Assembly (NCBI RefSeq): GCF_014641735.1
Contig: NZ_BMIH01000002.1
Span: 558,001-622,000 of the forward strand
DNA from: Sphingomonas metalli
GTDB taxonomy: Bacteria > Pseudomonadota > Alphaproteobacteria > Sphingomonadales > Sphingomonadaceae
Length of the DNA: 64,000 nucleotides
Direction of reading: 5' to 3'
Part shown: one piece after another, positions 33,244-42,520 of the stretch
Layout: every line of letters starts with the position of its first letter
Position numbering within the stretch: the stretch's first letter is position 1
Program-made: the position numbers and the translations under genes
Notes under the pieces: generated by a model
What the model saw: the letters and a program-made list of their open reading frames with translations, nothing else
The model's database searches: none
What the model was told of the DNA's origin: nothing

Positions 33244-35553
33244 ATGCGCCTCTTCCTTCTTCTCGCCGCGCTGATCGGCTGGGCGACGCCGGTCGCCGCC
33301 GCCCCCGCGGAGGGCGTGCCGCCGCCGGCCGCAGTGGCGGCAGGACCGGCGCAGCTGTTCGTCGAGCTCGTCGTCAACGGCCAGGCGAACGGAGCGCTGG
33401 CGGGACTGGTGATCGACCGCGATGCGCTGCTGGTGGAGGCGACGGCCTTGCACGGCGCCGGAATCGCGACGCCTGCCGCGACCGGCACGATCGACGTGGC
33501 GCACATGACCGGCCTGCGCGCGACCTATGACGCGCCGGAGCAGCGGCTGCTGCTCGACGTCGACCCCGCATTGTTGCCGCTGCGCCGGATCAGCGCGCCG
33601 GCGGGCCAGGCGATGGCGCCGACGATCGATACCGGCTTCGTCCTCAACTACGACCTGTTCGCGCAGGCGGCGCGCGGCGTGCGCAGCATCGCGCTGTCGA
33701 CCGAGCAGCGCGTCTTCGGCCGGTTCGGCACGGTGTCGAACACCGGGGTGCTGACCGCCGGCGGCCCCAGGGCGCGGCGCGGCTATGTCCGGCTCGAGAC
33801 CCGCTATCGCCGCGTCGACGAGGACCGCGCGCTGGAGCTGAACGCAGGCGACCTGATCACCCGCGTGCTGCCCTGGAACGGCGCCGTGCGGATCGGCGGC
33901 GCCGAGCTGTCGCGCAACTTCGCGTTGCGGCCCGATCTGATCACCGTGCCGCTGCCGAGCTTCGCCGGAGAGGCCGCGGTGCCGACCGGGGTCGACCTGT
34001 TCATCGACGGCTATCGCCAGAGCCGCGCGGAGGTCGCGCCGGGCCGCTTCGTGCTCGACTCGGTGCCGGTGGTGAACGGCGCGGGCGAGGCGCGGATCGT
34101 GACCACCGACGCGGTCGGGCGACAGATCGCGACCGTCATCCCCTTCTACGTCGCGCCCGAGCTGCTGCGCCCGGGCCTGACCGACTTCAGCACCGCGGCG
34201 GGCTTCCTGCGGCGCGGCTTCGGCCTGCGCAGCTTCGACTATGCGCGGGCGGTCGCCACCGCCTCGGCGCGGCACGGCCTGACGCGGCACCTGACCCTGT
34301 CGGGCCATGCCGAGGGCACCCGCGGGCTGGCCAATGGCGGGGTGGGCGCGGCCTGGAGCCCGGGATTGTGGGGCGCGCTCAACGGCGCGCTCTCGGTGAG
34401 CCGCGCGGCCGGCCGGACCGGGCGGCAGCTGACGCTCGGCTACAGCTTCACCAGCCGCCGCCTGTCGCTGGGCGCCGAGCATGTCGAGCGGAGCGCCGGC
34501 TATCGCGACATCGCCGGCTTCGACCTGGCGCGCTTCGCCGGCAGTCGCCGGAGCGATCGGGTGAGCGCCAGCCTGCCTGTATCCGGCTTCGGCAGCGTCG
34601 GGATCGGCTATGTCTCGACCCGCGCCGGAGACGGGCTGCGGGCGCGGCTCGCCTCCGCCTCCGCCTCGGTGCCGATCGGGCGTGCCGCCTCCGCCTTCGC
34701 GGCGGTCGACTATGATTTCGGGCGCCATGCGGTGAGTGCGCAGCTGCGTCTCGTCCTGCCCTTCGGCCGGACCGGCGTGGCCAGCGCGGGGCTGGTCCGC
34801 GCGCCGGACGGCAGCGGCCGGATGCAGGCCAGCGTCGCGCGCACGCCGCGGCCCGCCGGCGGGATCGGCTATGCCGCCGATCTGGCCGCCGACACGCGCG
34901 GCGAGGTGCTGGGCCAGGCGAGCGCCTCGTGGCGGACCGAGCGGATGCAGGTCGAGGTCGGCGGCGCGACCAACGGCGGCGCCCGATCGGGCTGGGCGGG
35001 CGTGACCGGGTCGGTCGCCATGCTCGACGGCCATGTCTTCGCCGCACGGGCGCTGCCCGGCGCCTTTGCGGTGGTGCAGACAGGCATGGCGCGGGTGCCG
35101 GTCTATTACGAGAACCAGGCGATGGGACAGACGGATCGCGGCGGTCGGCTGTTCGTGCCCAACGTCGTCGCCTATCAGCCCGCCCGGTTCGCGATCGATC
35201 CGATCGACCTGCCGCTCGGCACCGTCGCCGATCGCACGGAGACGCGCGCGGCGATCCGCGCCGGCACGGGCGGGATCGTCCGCCTGCCGGTCGCCGTCCG
35301 CCGCAGCGTGACCGCGCGGATCGTCGACCGGGCGGGCGTGCCGCTGCCGCCCGGCACGCTCGCGCGGCTGGACGGCGACGGCGCCAGCCGCAGCGCGCCG
35401 ATCGGCTGGGACGGGATCCTGCTGATCGAGGCGCTGACCGGGCGGGTCACCGTGTCCGCCCGCACCGCCGATGGCGGCGCGTGCCGCGCGACGATGGCGA
35501 TCGCGGCCGCGGGCGCGCCGATGGCCGATCTGGGGGCGGTGCCATGCCGATGA
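33244..35553 (+). CDS. Outer-membrane usher of the Csu-type pilus
   Basis: 769 aa with a signal peptide (LFLLLAALIGWATPVAA). N-terminal chaperone-binding domain (LFVELVVNGQANG), then a long beta-barrel with ELNAGDLITRVLPW and a PVVNGAGEARIVTTDAVGR plug/barrel region, and a C-terminal domain with carboxy-terminal cysteines (GGACRATMAI ... AVPCR). Shorter than FimD (~850) but normal for archaic ushers. It forms the secretion pore and assembly platform. The stop overlaps the next gene by 10 bp. Confidence 0.9.
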   Translation: MRLFLLLAALIGWATPVAAAPAEGVPPPAAVAAGPAQLFVELVVNGQANGALAGLVIDRDALLVEATALHGAGIATPAATGTIDVAHMTGLRATYDAPEQRLLLDVDPALLPLRRISAPAGQAMAPTIDTGFVLNYDLFAQAARGVRSIALSTEQRVFGRFGTVSNTGVLTAGGPRARRGYVRLETRYRRVDEDRALELNAGDLITRVLPWNGAVRIGGAELSRNFALRPDLITVPLPSFAGEAAVPTGVDLFIDGYRQSRAEVAPGRFVLDSVPVVNGAGEARIVTTDAVGRQIATVIPFYVAPELLRPGLTDFSTAAGFLRRGFGLRSFDYARAVATASARHGLTRHLTLSGHAEGTRGLANGGVGAAWSPGLWGALNGALSVSRAAGRTGRQLTLGYSFTSRRLSLGAEHVERSAGYRDIAGFDLARFAGSRRSDRVSASLPVSGFGSVGIGYVSTRAGDGLRARLASASASVPIGRAASAFAAVDYDFGRHAVSAQLRLVLPFGRTGVASAGLVRAPDGSGRMQASVARTPRPAGGIGYAADLAADTRGEVLGQASASWRTERMQVEVGGATNGGARSGWAGVTGSVAMLDGHVFAARALPGAFAVVQTGMARVPVYYENQAMGQTDRGGRLFVPNVVAYQPARFAIDPIDLPLGTVADRTETRAAIRAGTGGIVRLPVAVRRSVTARIVDRAGVPLPPGTLARLDGDGASRSAPIGWDGILLIEALTGRVTVSARTADGGACRATMAIAAAGAPMADLGAVPCR

Positions 35554-36497
35554 TGCTGCGCGCCCTTCTGCTCCTCGCGCTCTGCCTGCTGGCGCAGCCG
35601 GCCCGCGCCGCCTGCACGCTCGCCTCGGCGGTGACCAACGACTTCGGCAGCCGCACCTCCTACGACGTGCGCACGGCGACCGGCGGATCGCAGGCGCTGC
35701 CGACCCAGCTGTCGTGCAACGGCTCGATCCTGGGGGTCTTCTCGGCCGATTACATGAAGGCGACCGCAACCAGCACCAACGCCTTTCGCCTGCGCAGCGC
35801 GAGCGGCGACACGATCGGCTACCGCCTGTCGGCGGACAGCGCCGGCAGCTACGCCTTCACCCAGGGCGGCACGATCAACTACATGGACTCGGCATTCGTC
35901 AGCCTGCTCGGCATCCTCAACCCCGGCTACATCGTCCCGCCCATGTACGCGGCGCTGAGCGAGCTGCCGAACCTGCCGGCAGGCACCTATACCGACACGG
36001 TGACGATGAACTGGTCCTGGGCCGTGTGCCGGCTGCTCGGCGTGGGCGGGATCTGCGTGCTGCAGGAGACGGGATCGGGCACGACGACGATCACCGTGAC
36101 GCTGACGGTGAGCCGCGACTGCCGGATCAGTGCGCCCGCCATCGCTTTCGGCACCGCGCCGCTCGCATCGCAATTCGCCAGCGTGACCCAGGCGGTGGCG
36201 GTCGACTGCACCAAGGGCACCGCCTACACCATCGCCTTCACCGCCGGCGCGAACAGCGCCACCGCCCGGCCGTGGCGGCAGATGAAGAGCGGGACCAATC
36301 TGCTGCGCTACAACATCTATCGGCCCGACGGCGTGACGATATGGGACGAGAGCAATCCGCTCGCCGCCGCGCAACCGGGCACGGGCGCGACGACGCCGGC
36401 GCAGATGCAGACCTATGTGGCGAAGGTCGATCCCGGCCAGACCACCCCGGCGGCGGGGAGCTATACCGACACGGTCAGCGTGGTGATCGGGTTTTAG
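35544..36497 (+). CDS. Spore coat U-domain tip adhesin, CsuE-like
   Basis: 317 aa with a signal peptide (LLLLALCLLAQPARAA) and two SCPU-type halves: about 20-185, with conserved Cys in ACTLASAV and LSCNGS and ending GTYTDTVTMNWSW, and about 190-317, with DCRISAPAIAFG, VDCTKGTAY and GSYTDTVSVVIGF. Two-domain SCPU proteins at the end of such operons are tip adhesins (CsuE). GGGGGC precedes the ATG, which overlaps the usher stop. It ends the operon; the next 137 bp hold one degenerate repeat unit and no clear terminator. Confidence 0.85.
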   Translation: MPMMLRALLLLALCLLAQPARAACTLASAVTNDFGSRTSYDVRTATGGSQALPTQLSCNGSILGVFSADYMKATATSTNAFRLRSASGDTIGYRLSADSAGSYAFTQGGTINYMDSAFVSLLGILNPGYIVPPMYAALSELPNLPAGTYTDTVTMNWSWAVCRLLGVGGICVLQETGSGTTTITVTLTVSRDCRISAPAIAFGTAPLASQFASVTQAVAVDCTKGTAYTIAFTAGANSATARPWRQMKSGTNLLRYNIYRPDGVTIWDESNPLAAAQPGTGATTPAQMQTYVAKVDPGQTTPAAGSYTDTVSVVIGF

Positions 36498-36634
36498 GAA
36501 CGGGCGGCACACATCCGACCCGTTCGTGCCGGGCGGAGTCGAAGCACCAATGGGTCGCAAGCCCTTCGACGACGCTCAGGGCATGCGGTGAGAAGCCGCT
36601 CGCGATCGACGTGCCGGGCGGTACGGCGATCGGC

Positions 36635-37462
36635 CTACTCCCCCGCCCGCGCCAGCAGCGCGCGGGCCTGCTTCAGGTGCGGGGCGTCGATCATGCGGCC
36701 GTCGAGCTGGAGCGCGCCGGCGCCCGGTGCCGCGGCGAAGGCGGCGACGATGCGGCGGGCGTCGGCGATTGCGTCCGCGCCGGGGGTGAAGGCGGCGTTG
36801 ATCGCAGCCACCTGGGCGGGATGGATCGCCATCATGCCGGTGAAGCCGTCGCGTGCGCCGCGCGCCGCATAGCGGGCGAGGCCTTCGATATCGGCGATGG
36901 CGGGATAGACGGTCTCGATCGCCGCGATCCCGGCAGCATGCGCCGCAAACAGGGTGAGCGCGCGCGCGAGGCGATAGGGCTCGGTATAGCCGCCGTCCGG
37001 CTCGCGCGCGGTCTGCGCGCCGATCGCGGCCGGCAGGTCCTCCGCGCCCCAGGTCAGGCCGAGCAGACCCTCCGCCTCCGCATAGCTGCCGAGCGCGAAG
37101 ATCGCGCGCGGCGTCTCGGTCGCGATCGGCAGGACGGGCGGGCAGTCCGCGCCCCAGGCCGCACGCAAGGCGGCGACGCTGGCCGCTCCTTCCGCCTTGG
37201 GCAGCATGACCGCGTCCGCATCGCGCGCGGCGGCGATGTCGTCGGCCAGCATCCCGGCGTCGAGCGGATTGATCCGCACCAGCCGCGGGACCGCTCCGGG
37301 CGCCGCCAGATGTTCGGCCACCGCCGCCCGCGCCTGCGCCTTGGCGGGAGGAGCGACCGAGTCCTCGAGGTCGAGGATGATCGCGTCCGCTCCGCTCGCC
37401 GCCGCCTTGGCGAAACGCTCGGGCCGGTCGGCAGGAACGAAGAGCAGCGAGCGCAGCCGCAT
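36635..37462 (-). CDS. HpcH/HpaI-type CoA ester lyase (CitE-like)
   Basis: 275 aa. The TIM-barrel lyase pattern is clear: RSLLFVPADRPERFAKA, ILDLEDSVAPPAK (metal-binding acid), VRINPLDAG, LPKAEG, TWGAEDLPAAIG and GMMAIHPAQV. Members cleave citramalyl-CoA, malyl-CoA or similar 3-hydroxyacyl-CoA esters. Stop and start overlap the flavin reductase (TGATG at 37462). A CoA-transferase heads the same operon, so activation of a dicarboxylic or hydroxy acid followed by cleavage is a reasonable reading; the substrate is unknown. Confidence 0.85.
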   Translation of the reverse strand: MRLRSLLFVPADRPERFAKAAASGADAIILDLEDSVAPPAKAQARAAVAEHLAAPGAVPRLVRINPLDAGMLADDIAAARDADAVMLPKAEGAASVAALRAAWGADCPPVLPIATETPRAIFALGSYAEAEGLLGLTWGAEDLPAAIGAQTAREPDGGYTEPYRLARALTLFAAHAAGIAAIETVYPAIADIEGLARYAARGARDGFTGMMAIHPAQVAAINAAFTPGADAIADARRIVAAFAAAPGAGALQLDGRMIDAPHLKQARALLARAGE

Positions 37463-38115
37463 CACCGGCCCTCCGCCCCGCGCTTCGCCGCCCATTCCGG
37501 GTCATAGGCCGGACGGTCGAGCTGGAACTGGTCGGTGCCGCGGGCGTACCAGCCGGCGCCATGGGTGCGGCCGATCAGCCGCATCGCGGGCGTGTCGAGA
37601 TGCACCCGCTCGGCATCGGTGACGAAACGGTCGGCGATATGCGCGACCAGGATCTCGGCGAGCACCACGGTCTGCGCGGTACCGATGTCGAGCGCCGTAT
37701 GCTTGCGGCACTCGAAGCTCACCGGGCTGGTCGCGATGCGCGGCGGCGCGACCTTGAGCGAGGGCAGCGTCGCCAGATCCGCATAGTCGACCTCGCTCAC
37801 CTCCGCGGGCGCATCGACGCTGGTCGCGTTCATCGCCGCCGCATCGTCCTCGCTGACGAGGTTCACGACGAACTCGCCCGTGGCGAGGATATTGGCGGCC
37901 GTGTTCTTGAGCGCGCGGGTGCCCGGCACCTTCATCAGCCCGAGCGCGATCAGCGGCGGCTCCGCGCCCACCGCGTTGAAGAAGCTGTAGGGCGCGGCAT
38001 TGACCACGCCGGCGGGCGACAGGCTGGTGATCCAGGCGATCGGGCGCGGCGTGATCGTCGAGCTGACGATCCTGTAGCGGGTGGCTGGCGCCGTTTCGGC
38101 CATGTCGAACTGCAT
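37462..38115 (-). CDS. Flavin reductase-like FMN-binding protein
   Basis: 217 aa split-barrel flavoprotein: RYRIVSSTITPRPIAWIT and AAPYSFFNAVGAEPPLIALG form the FMN site, then TGEFVVNLVSEDDA. Members reduce flavin with NAD(P)H or act as FMN oxidoreductases. It lies 44 bp after the CoA-transferase and overlaps the lyase by one base. Its tie to CoA chemistry is not obvious, but the operon structure is. Confidence 0.85.
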   Translation of the reverse strand: MQFDMAETAPATRYRIVSSTITPRPIAWITSLSPAGVVNAAPYSFFNAVGAEPPLIALGLMKVPGTRALKNTAANILATGEFVVNLVSEDDAAAMNATSVDAPAEVSEVDYADLATLPSLKVAPPRIATSPVSFECRKHTALDIGTAQTVVLAEILVAHIADRFVTDAERVHLDTPAMRLIGRTHGAGWYARGTDQFQLDRPAYDPEWAAKRGAEGR

Positions 38116-38159
38116 CGGCTATGCTCCTGCGCCGCCAGCGAGCGGCGTGCAAGCGCGGC

Positions 38160-39401
38160 TCATGCCGTGATCGTTCCCGCCGCGGCGAGCGCGTCGATCC
38201 GCGCCGCGTCGAGCCCGAGCCAGTCGTGGAGCGCGGCGCGGCCACGCTCGCCGAGGCGCGGCGGCGGGGTGCGGCAGGTGGCCGGCGTAGCCGAGAGCTT
38301 GGCCGGGAAGGCGACGGAGGGGATGGCGACCCCGTCCTCGCGGACGAAGCGGTGGACGGTCTCGCGCGCGGCGATCACCGGATCGGCGAAGACCTGCGCG
38401 ATCGAATTGACCGGCCCGGCGGGGACGCCGCAGGCGGAGAGCCGCGCGATCAGGGCCGCGCCGTCCTCGTCCCCGACCGCCTGCTGGACGATCGCCTCGA
38501 TCGCGTCGCGGTTGAGGAGGCGCAGCCGCGCGGTGGCGAAGCGGGGATCGTCGGCGAGTTCGGGGCGTCCCAGCTCGCGGCAGAGAGAACGGAACTGGCC
38601 GTCATTGCCGACCGCGATGACGATCGTCGCGCCGCCGGCCACGGTGAAGGTGCGGTAGGGAACGACCGTGGGGTGCCGGTTGCCGAGCCGCCCCGGATCG
38701 ATCCCCCCGACCAGCCAGTTCATCGCCTGGTTGGCGAGCATCGCCACCTGCGTGTCGAGCAGCGACAGGTCGATATGCTGGCCCTCCCCCGTCCGCTCGG
38801 CATGGCGGAGCGCGGCGAGGATGCTGGTCGCCGCGTACATCCCGGTCGACAGGTCCGCCATCGCCACGCCCGCGCGCAGCGGCCCGCCGCCCGCCTCGCC
38901 GGTGATGCTCATGAAGCCCCCCATGGCCTGGGCGACGAAGTCGTAGCCGGGCCGGTCGGCATAGGGGCCGGTTTGGCCGAAACCGGTGATCGAGCAATAG
39001 ACGAGCCGCGGATTGGCCGCGCGCAGGCTGGCATGATCGAGCCCGTAGCGGGCCAGGCCGCCGACCTTGAAGTTCTCGACCAGTATATCGGCCTTGCCGG
39101 CGAGGTCGCGGACCAGCGCGGCACCGGCGGGATCGGCGAGGTCGATCGCCACCGACCGCTTGTTGCGGTTGCAGGCGAGGTAATAGGCGCTCTCGCCGCG
39201 CTCCTCGACGCCGTCGGCATCGGCGAGGAAGGGCGGTCCCCAGGCCCTTGTGTCGTCGCCGCGGCCCGGCTGCTCGACCTTGAGCACGTCCGCGCCCAGA
39301 TCGGCGAGCGCCTGGGTCGCCCAGGGACCCGCGAGCACCCGCGACAGGTCGAGCACGCGCACCCCGGCCAGCGCCATGGCGGGTCCGGCGGGGTGGGTCA
39401 T
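38160..39401 (-). CDS. Class III (CaiB/BaiF) CoA-transferase
   Basis: 413 aa. Family hallmarks: ALAGVRVLDLSRVLAGPWATQ, VLKVEQPGRGDDTR, NKRSVAIDLADPAG, LVENFKVGGLARYGL with the catalytic-Asp region just after, ITGFGQTGPYADRPGYD and GVAMADLSTGMYAA. It transfers CoA between acids. GGAG lies 7 bp before the ATG. First gene of the three-gene operon that ends with the CoA lyase at 36635; such a pair fits catabolism of a branched or hydroxylated diacid. Confidence 0.9.
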   Translation of the reverse strand: MTHPAGPAMALAGVRVLDLSRVLAGPWATQALADLGADVLKVEQPGRGDDTRAWGPPFLADADGVEERGESAYYLACNRNKRSVAIDLADPAGAALVRDLAGKADILVENFKVGGLARYGLDHASLRAANPRLVYCSITGFGQTGPYADRPGYDFVAQAMGGFMSITGEAGGGPLRAGVAMADLSTGMYAATSILAALRHAERTGEGQHIDLSLLDTQVAMLANQAMNWLVGGIDPGRLGNRHPTVVPYRTFTVAGGATIVIAVGNDGQFRSLCRELGRPELADDPRFATARLRLLNRDAIEAIVQQAVGDEDGAALIARLSACGVPAGPVNSIAQVFADPVIAARETVHRFVREDGVAIPSVAFPAKLSATPATCRTPPPRLGERGRAALHDWLGLDAARIDALAAAGTITA

Positions 39402-39480
39402 GCGAAGGCTCCTGCGACACTGTGAGCCGCTGGCCTAGGGCAAGACGGGGTGAAGTTGAACCATCCCTCGCCGCGGGGGT

Positions 39481-39526
39481 GGCGAAGCGATCCGGGACCA
39501 CGCGCAGGCCACTGGATCGCTTCGCC
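39481..39526. repeat. 13-bp inverted repeat between divergent operons' ends
   Basis: GGCGAAGCGATCC (39481-39493) and its exact complement at 39514-39526, 20 bp apart, flanked by partly matching GTGAAGTT/GACTTCAC arms (about 39450 and 39549). It forms one long hairpin in the 230-bp gap between the CoA-transferase start and the serA stop. Function unknown; probably a dispersed palindromic repeat. Confidence 0.5.
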
Positions 39527-39599
39527 TTGCTCGCTTGGACGGGCCGACTTCACGTCATCGTCCGTCCGGGCGGATGGGCGGTGCCGAGACCAAACGCTT

Positions 39600-39625
39600 G
39601 ATCCTCCCCCGGGCGGGGGAGGATC
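39600..39625 (-). terminator. Strong hairpin just after serA
   Basis: GATCCTCCCCC (39600-39610) pairs perfectly with 39615-39625 around a 4-base loop, beginning 6 bp past the serA stop. No T-run follows on the minus strand, so it may end transcription inefficiently or protect the mRNA 3' end. Confidence 0.5.
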
Positions 39626-39631
39626 GGAGTG

Positions 39632-41209
39632 TCAGAAGGACAGGCCCATGGCGGTCTTCACGCCCGGCAGCGCCTTCACGCGGGCGAGCAGCTCCGCAGT
39701 GACAGGCTCGTCGACCGACAGGAGCAGCACCGCTTCGCCGCCCGCCTGACGGCGGCCGAGATGGAAGGTGCCGATATTGACCCCCGCCTCGCCGAGCAGC
39801 GTGCCGAGCCGGCCGATGAAGCCCGGCGCGTCCTCGTTGACGACATAGAGCATCTGGCCGGCGATATCGGCCTCCACCTTCACCCCGAACAGCTCGACGA
39901 GGCGCGGGCTCTGGTCGCCGAACAGCGTGCCGACCACCGAGCGCTCGCCGTCGCTGGTCCGCACCGCGGCACGGACGAGGGTGTGATAGTCGCCCTCGCG
40001 CTCCGAGCGGATCTCGCGCACCTCGATGCCGCGATCGCGGGCGAGGAGCGGCGCGTTGACCATGTTCACCGTGGCCGTCTGGGTCCGCAGGAAGCCGGCG
40101 AGCACCGCGCTGGTGATCGGCTTCTGGTTCAGCTCCGCCGCCGCGCCTTCGGTATGGACCGAGATGCGGTCGATCGCGCCGGTCGACAGCTGGCCGATCA
40201 GGCTGCCGAGCCTCTCGGCCAGCGCCATGTACGGCTTCAGCTTGGGCGCTTCCTCGGCCGACAGGCTGGGCATGTTGAGCGCGTTGGTGACGCCGCCCGA
40301 GACGAGGAAATCGGCCATCTGCTCGGCGACCTGGATCGCGACATTGACCTGCGCCTCGGTGGTCGACGCGCCCAGATGCGGGGTGGAGATGAAATTGGGC
40401 GTGTTGAACAGCGGGCTGTCCTTGGCCGGTTCGGTGACGAACACGTCGAGCGCGGCGCCGGCGATGTGGCCCGAATCGAGCCCTTCCTTCAGCGCCGCCT
40501 CGTCGATCAGCCCGCCGCGCGCGCAGTTGATGATCCGCACGCCCTTCTTGGTCTTGGCGAGGTTCTCGGCGGACAGGATGTTGCGCGTCTGGTCGGTCAG
40601 CGGCGTGTGGAGCGTGATGAAGTCGGCGCGGGCGAGCAGCTCGTCCAGCGTCACCTTCTCCACCCCGATCTCCAGCGCGCGCTCGGGCGTCAGGAAGGGA
40701 TCGAAGGCGACGACCTTCATCTTCAGCCCGCGCGCCCGGTCGGCGACGATGGAGCCGATATTGCCCGCACCGATCAGGCCGAGCGTCTTGCTGGTCAGCT
40801 CGACGCCCATGAAACGGTTCTTCTCCCACTTGCCCGCCTGGGTCGAGGCGTCGGCCTCCGGCAGCTGGCGGGCGAGCGCGAACATCAGCGCGATGGCGTG
40901 TTCGGCGGTGGTGATCGAGTTGCCGAAGGGGGTGTTCATCACCACCACGCCCTTGGCGCTCGCGGCGGGGATGTCGACATTGTCGACGCCGATCCCGGCG
41001 CGGCCGACGACCTTCAGATTGGTCGCGTGCTCCAGAATCTCCCTGGTGACCTTGGTCGCGCTGCGGATGGCGAGGCCGTCATACTGGCCGATGATCGCCT
41101 TCAGCTCGTCCGGCGTCTTGCCGGTGATCTCGTCCACCTCGACCCCGCGCTCGCGGAAGATCTGGGCGGCCTTGGGGTCCATTTTGTCGCTGATGAGAAC
41201 TTTGGGCAT
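39632..41209 (-). CDS. serA: D-3-phosphoglycerate dehydrogenase
   Basis: 525 aa, first step of serine synthesis (3-phosphoglycerate to 3-phosphohydroxypyruvate). Substrate domain VLISDKMDPKAA; NAD-binding GLIGAGNIGSIVA; catalytic context IINCARGGLIDEAAL (Arg), GAALDVFVTEPA (Glu side) and STPHLGAST (His); then the allosteric substrate-binding domain and C-terminal ACT domain (MLYVVNEDAPGFIGRLG). Long form, as in many actinobacteria and alphaproteobacteria. GAGGTG precedes the ATG. Downstream of serC in one transcript, with hairpin repeats between. Confidence 0.95.
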   Translation of the reverse strand: MPKVLISDKMDPKAAQIFRERGVEVDEITGKTPDELKAIIGQYDGLAIRSATKVTREILEHATNLKVVGRAGIGVDNVDIPAASAKGVVVMNTPFGNSITTAEHAIALMFALARQLPEADASTQAGKWEKNRFMGVELTSKTLGLIGAGNIGSIVADRARGLKMKVVAFDPFLTPERALEIGVEKVTLDELLARADFITLHTPLTDQTRNILSAENLAKTKKGVRIINCARGGLIDEAALKEGLDSGHIAGAALDVFVTEPAKDSPLFNTPNFISTPHLGASTTEAQVNVAIQVAEQMADFLVSGGVTNALNMPSLSAEEAPKLKPYMALAERLGSLIGQLSTGAIDRISVHTEGAAAELNQKPITSAVLAGFLRTQTATVNMVNAPLLARDRGIEVREIRSEREGDYHTLVRAAVRTSDGERSVVGTLFGDQSPRLVELFGVKVEADIAGQMLYVVNEDAPGFIGRLGTLLGEAGVNIGTFHLGRRQAGGEAVLLLSVDEPVTAELLARVKALPGVKTAMGLSF

Positions 41210-41218
41210 TTTACACCT

Positions 41219-41299
41219 CGTCACCCCAGCGCAGGCTGGGGTCTTGTGCCGCGAGGGCACCGATTACGGAAAAAGACCCCAGCCTTCGCTGGGGTGACA
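41219..41299. repeat. Palindromic repeat pair between serC and serA
   Basis: GTCACCCCAGCGCAGGCTGG at 41219-41238 and the inverted unit CCCCAGCCTTCGCTGGGG at 41276-41293, with about 35 bp between them. Same family as 23538-23620. In the serC-serA transcript each unit folds as a hairpin, which might tune the ratio of the two enzymes. Confidence 0.7.
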
Positions 41300-41309
41300 G
41301 AATCGAAGG

Positions 41310-42464
41310 TCAGGCCGCCTTGGCGGTCGCGTAGGCCCAGTCGAGCCACGGCCCGAGCGCCTCGATATCGGTGGTATCGACGGTCGCGCCGCACCAGATG
41401 CGCAGCCCCGGCGGAGCGTCGCGATAGCCGGCGACGTCGAAGGCCGCGCCTTCCTTCTCGAGCAGGCCGGCCATCGTCTTGATGAACGCCTCGTCGGCGC
41501 CCTCGACCGTCAGGCAGACGCTGGTCTTCGACCGGGTGGCCGGATCGGCGGCGAGATGGCCGAGCCAGTCGCGCGCCTCGACGATCCGGTCGAGCGCCGC
41601 GGCATTCGCATCGGAGCGCGCGATCAGGCCGCGCTCGCCCAGGCCCTTGGCCCATTCGAGGCTGAAAATCGCATCCTCGACCGCGAGCATCGAAGGCGTG
41701 TTGATCGTCTCGCCCTTGAACACGCCCTCGGCGAGCTTGCCCTTCGACACGAGGCGGAACACCTTGGGCAGCGGCCAGGCGGGGGTGTAGCTTTCCAGCC
41801 GCTCGACCGCGCGGGGGCCGAGGATCAGCACGCCATGCGCGCCCTCGCCGCCCAGCACCTTCTGCCAGCTGAAGGTCGCGACGTCGATCTTCGCCCAGTC
41901 GATGTCATAGGCGAACACGCCCGACGTGGCGTCGGCGAAGGACAGGCCCTCGCGATCCGCCGGAATGAAGTCCGCGTTCGGCACGCGGACGCCGCTGGTC
42001 GTGCCGTTCCAGGTGAACAGCACGTCGTTCGACCAGTCGATGGCGCCGAGATCGGGCAGCTGGCCGTAATCGGCGCGGATCACGGTGGGATCGATCTTCA
42101 GCTGCTTGACCGCGTCGGTCACCCAGCCCTCGCCGAAGCTCTCCCAGGCGAGCGCGGTGACGGGGCGGGCGCCCAGCATCGTCCACATCGCCATCTCGAA
42201 CGCGCCGGTGTCGGAGCCGGGGACGATGCCGATGCGGTGGGTATCGGGCAGACCGAGCAGCTCGCGCATCAGGTCGATGCAATATTGTAGACGCTGCTTG
42301 CCGAGCTTGGAGCGGTGCGAACGGCCCAGCGACTGGCTCGCCAGCTTCGACGCATCCCAGCCGGGAGGCTTGGCGCAGGGACCGGAGCTGAAGAAGGGGC
42401 GAGCCGGCTTGGTGCCCGGCTTGGTCGCACCCCGAACGTCGGGTGCGGTGGCGGTATCCGTCAA
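41310..42464 (-). CDS. serC: Phosphoserine aminotransferase
   Basis: 384 aa PLP enzyme converting 3-phosphohydroxypyruvate to phosphoserine. FFSSGPCAKPPGW near the N-terminus, GSDTGAFEMAMW, TWNGTTSGVRVP and the PLP lysine in FSWQKVLGGEGAHG identify the alphaproteobacterial long form. The start is TTG at 42464: AAGGAG lies 7 bp upstream, inside a short hairpin (TCTCT/AGAGA). No ATG or GTG fits. First gene of serC-serA. Confidence 0.94.
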   Translation of the reverse strand: MTDTATAPDVRGATKPGTKPARPFFSSGPCAKPPGWDASKLASQSLGRSHRSKLGKQRLQYCIDLMRELLGLPDTHRIGIVPGSDTGAFEMAMWTMLGARPVTALAWESFGEGWVTDAVKQLKIDPTVIRADYGQLPDLGAIDWSNDVLFTWNGTTSGVRVPNADFIPADREGLSFADATSGVFAYDIDWAKIDVATFSWQKVLGGEGAHGVLILGPRAVERLESYTPAWPLPKVFRLVSKGKLAEGVFKGETINTPSMLAVEDAIFSLEWAKGLGERGLIARSDANAAALDRIVEARDWLGHLAADPATRSKTSVCLTVEGADEAFIKTMAGLLEKEGAAFDVAGYRDAPPGLRIWCGATVDTTDIEALGPWLDWAYATAKAA

Positions 42465-42514
42465 TGTATCTCTCCTTACAGAGAGCGCGCGCCGCGTTGG
42501 GACGGCGTGGCCCG
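42465..42514 (-). ncRNA. Structured serC leader (serC-motif-like RNA)
   Basis: The leader from the predicted start near 42514 to the TTG contains two stems. CGCCG/CGGCG has a 7-nt centre, and TCTCT-GTAAGG-AGAGA encloses the ribosome site of serC. This agrees with the serC RNA motif described upstream of serC in alphaproteobacteria (Rfam serC family): two hairpins, the second over the Shine-Dalgarno. Assignment is from memory of the family, not from a covariance search. Confidence 0.55.
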
Positions 42515-42520
42515 CCGACG

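Noticed and set aside
33142..35769. 875-codon minus-strand frame opposite the usher
   Set aside because: Its translation is Arg/Gly/Ala-rich with no motifs; the usher on the plus strand has a signal peptide and family motifs over the whole length.
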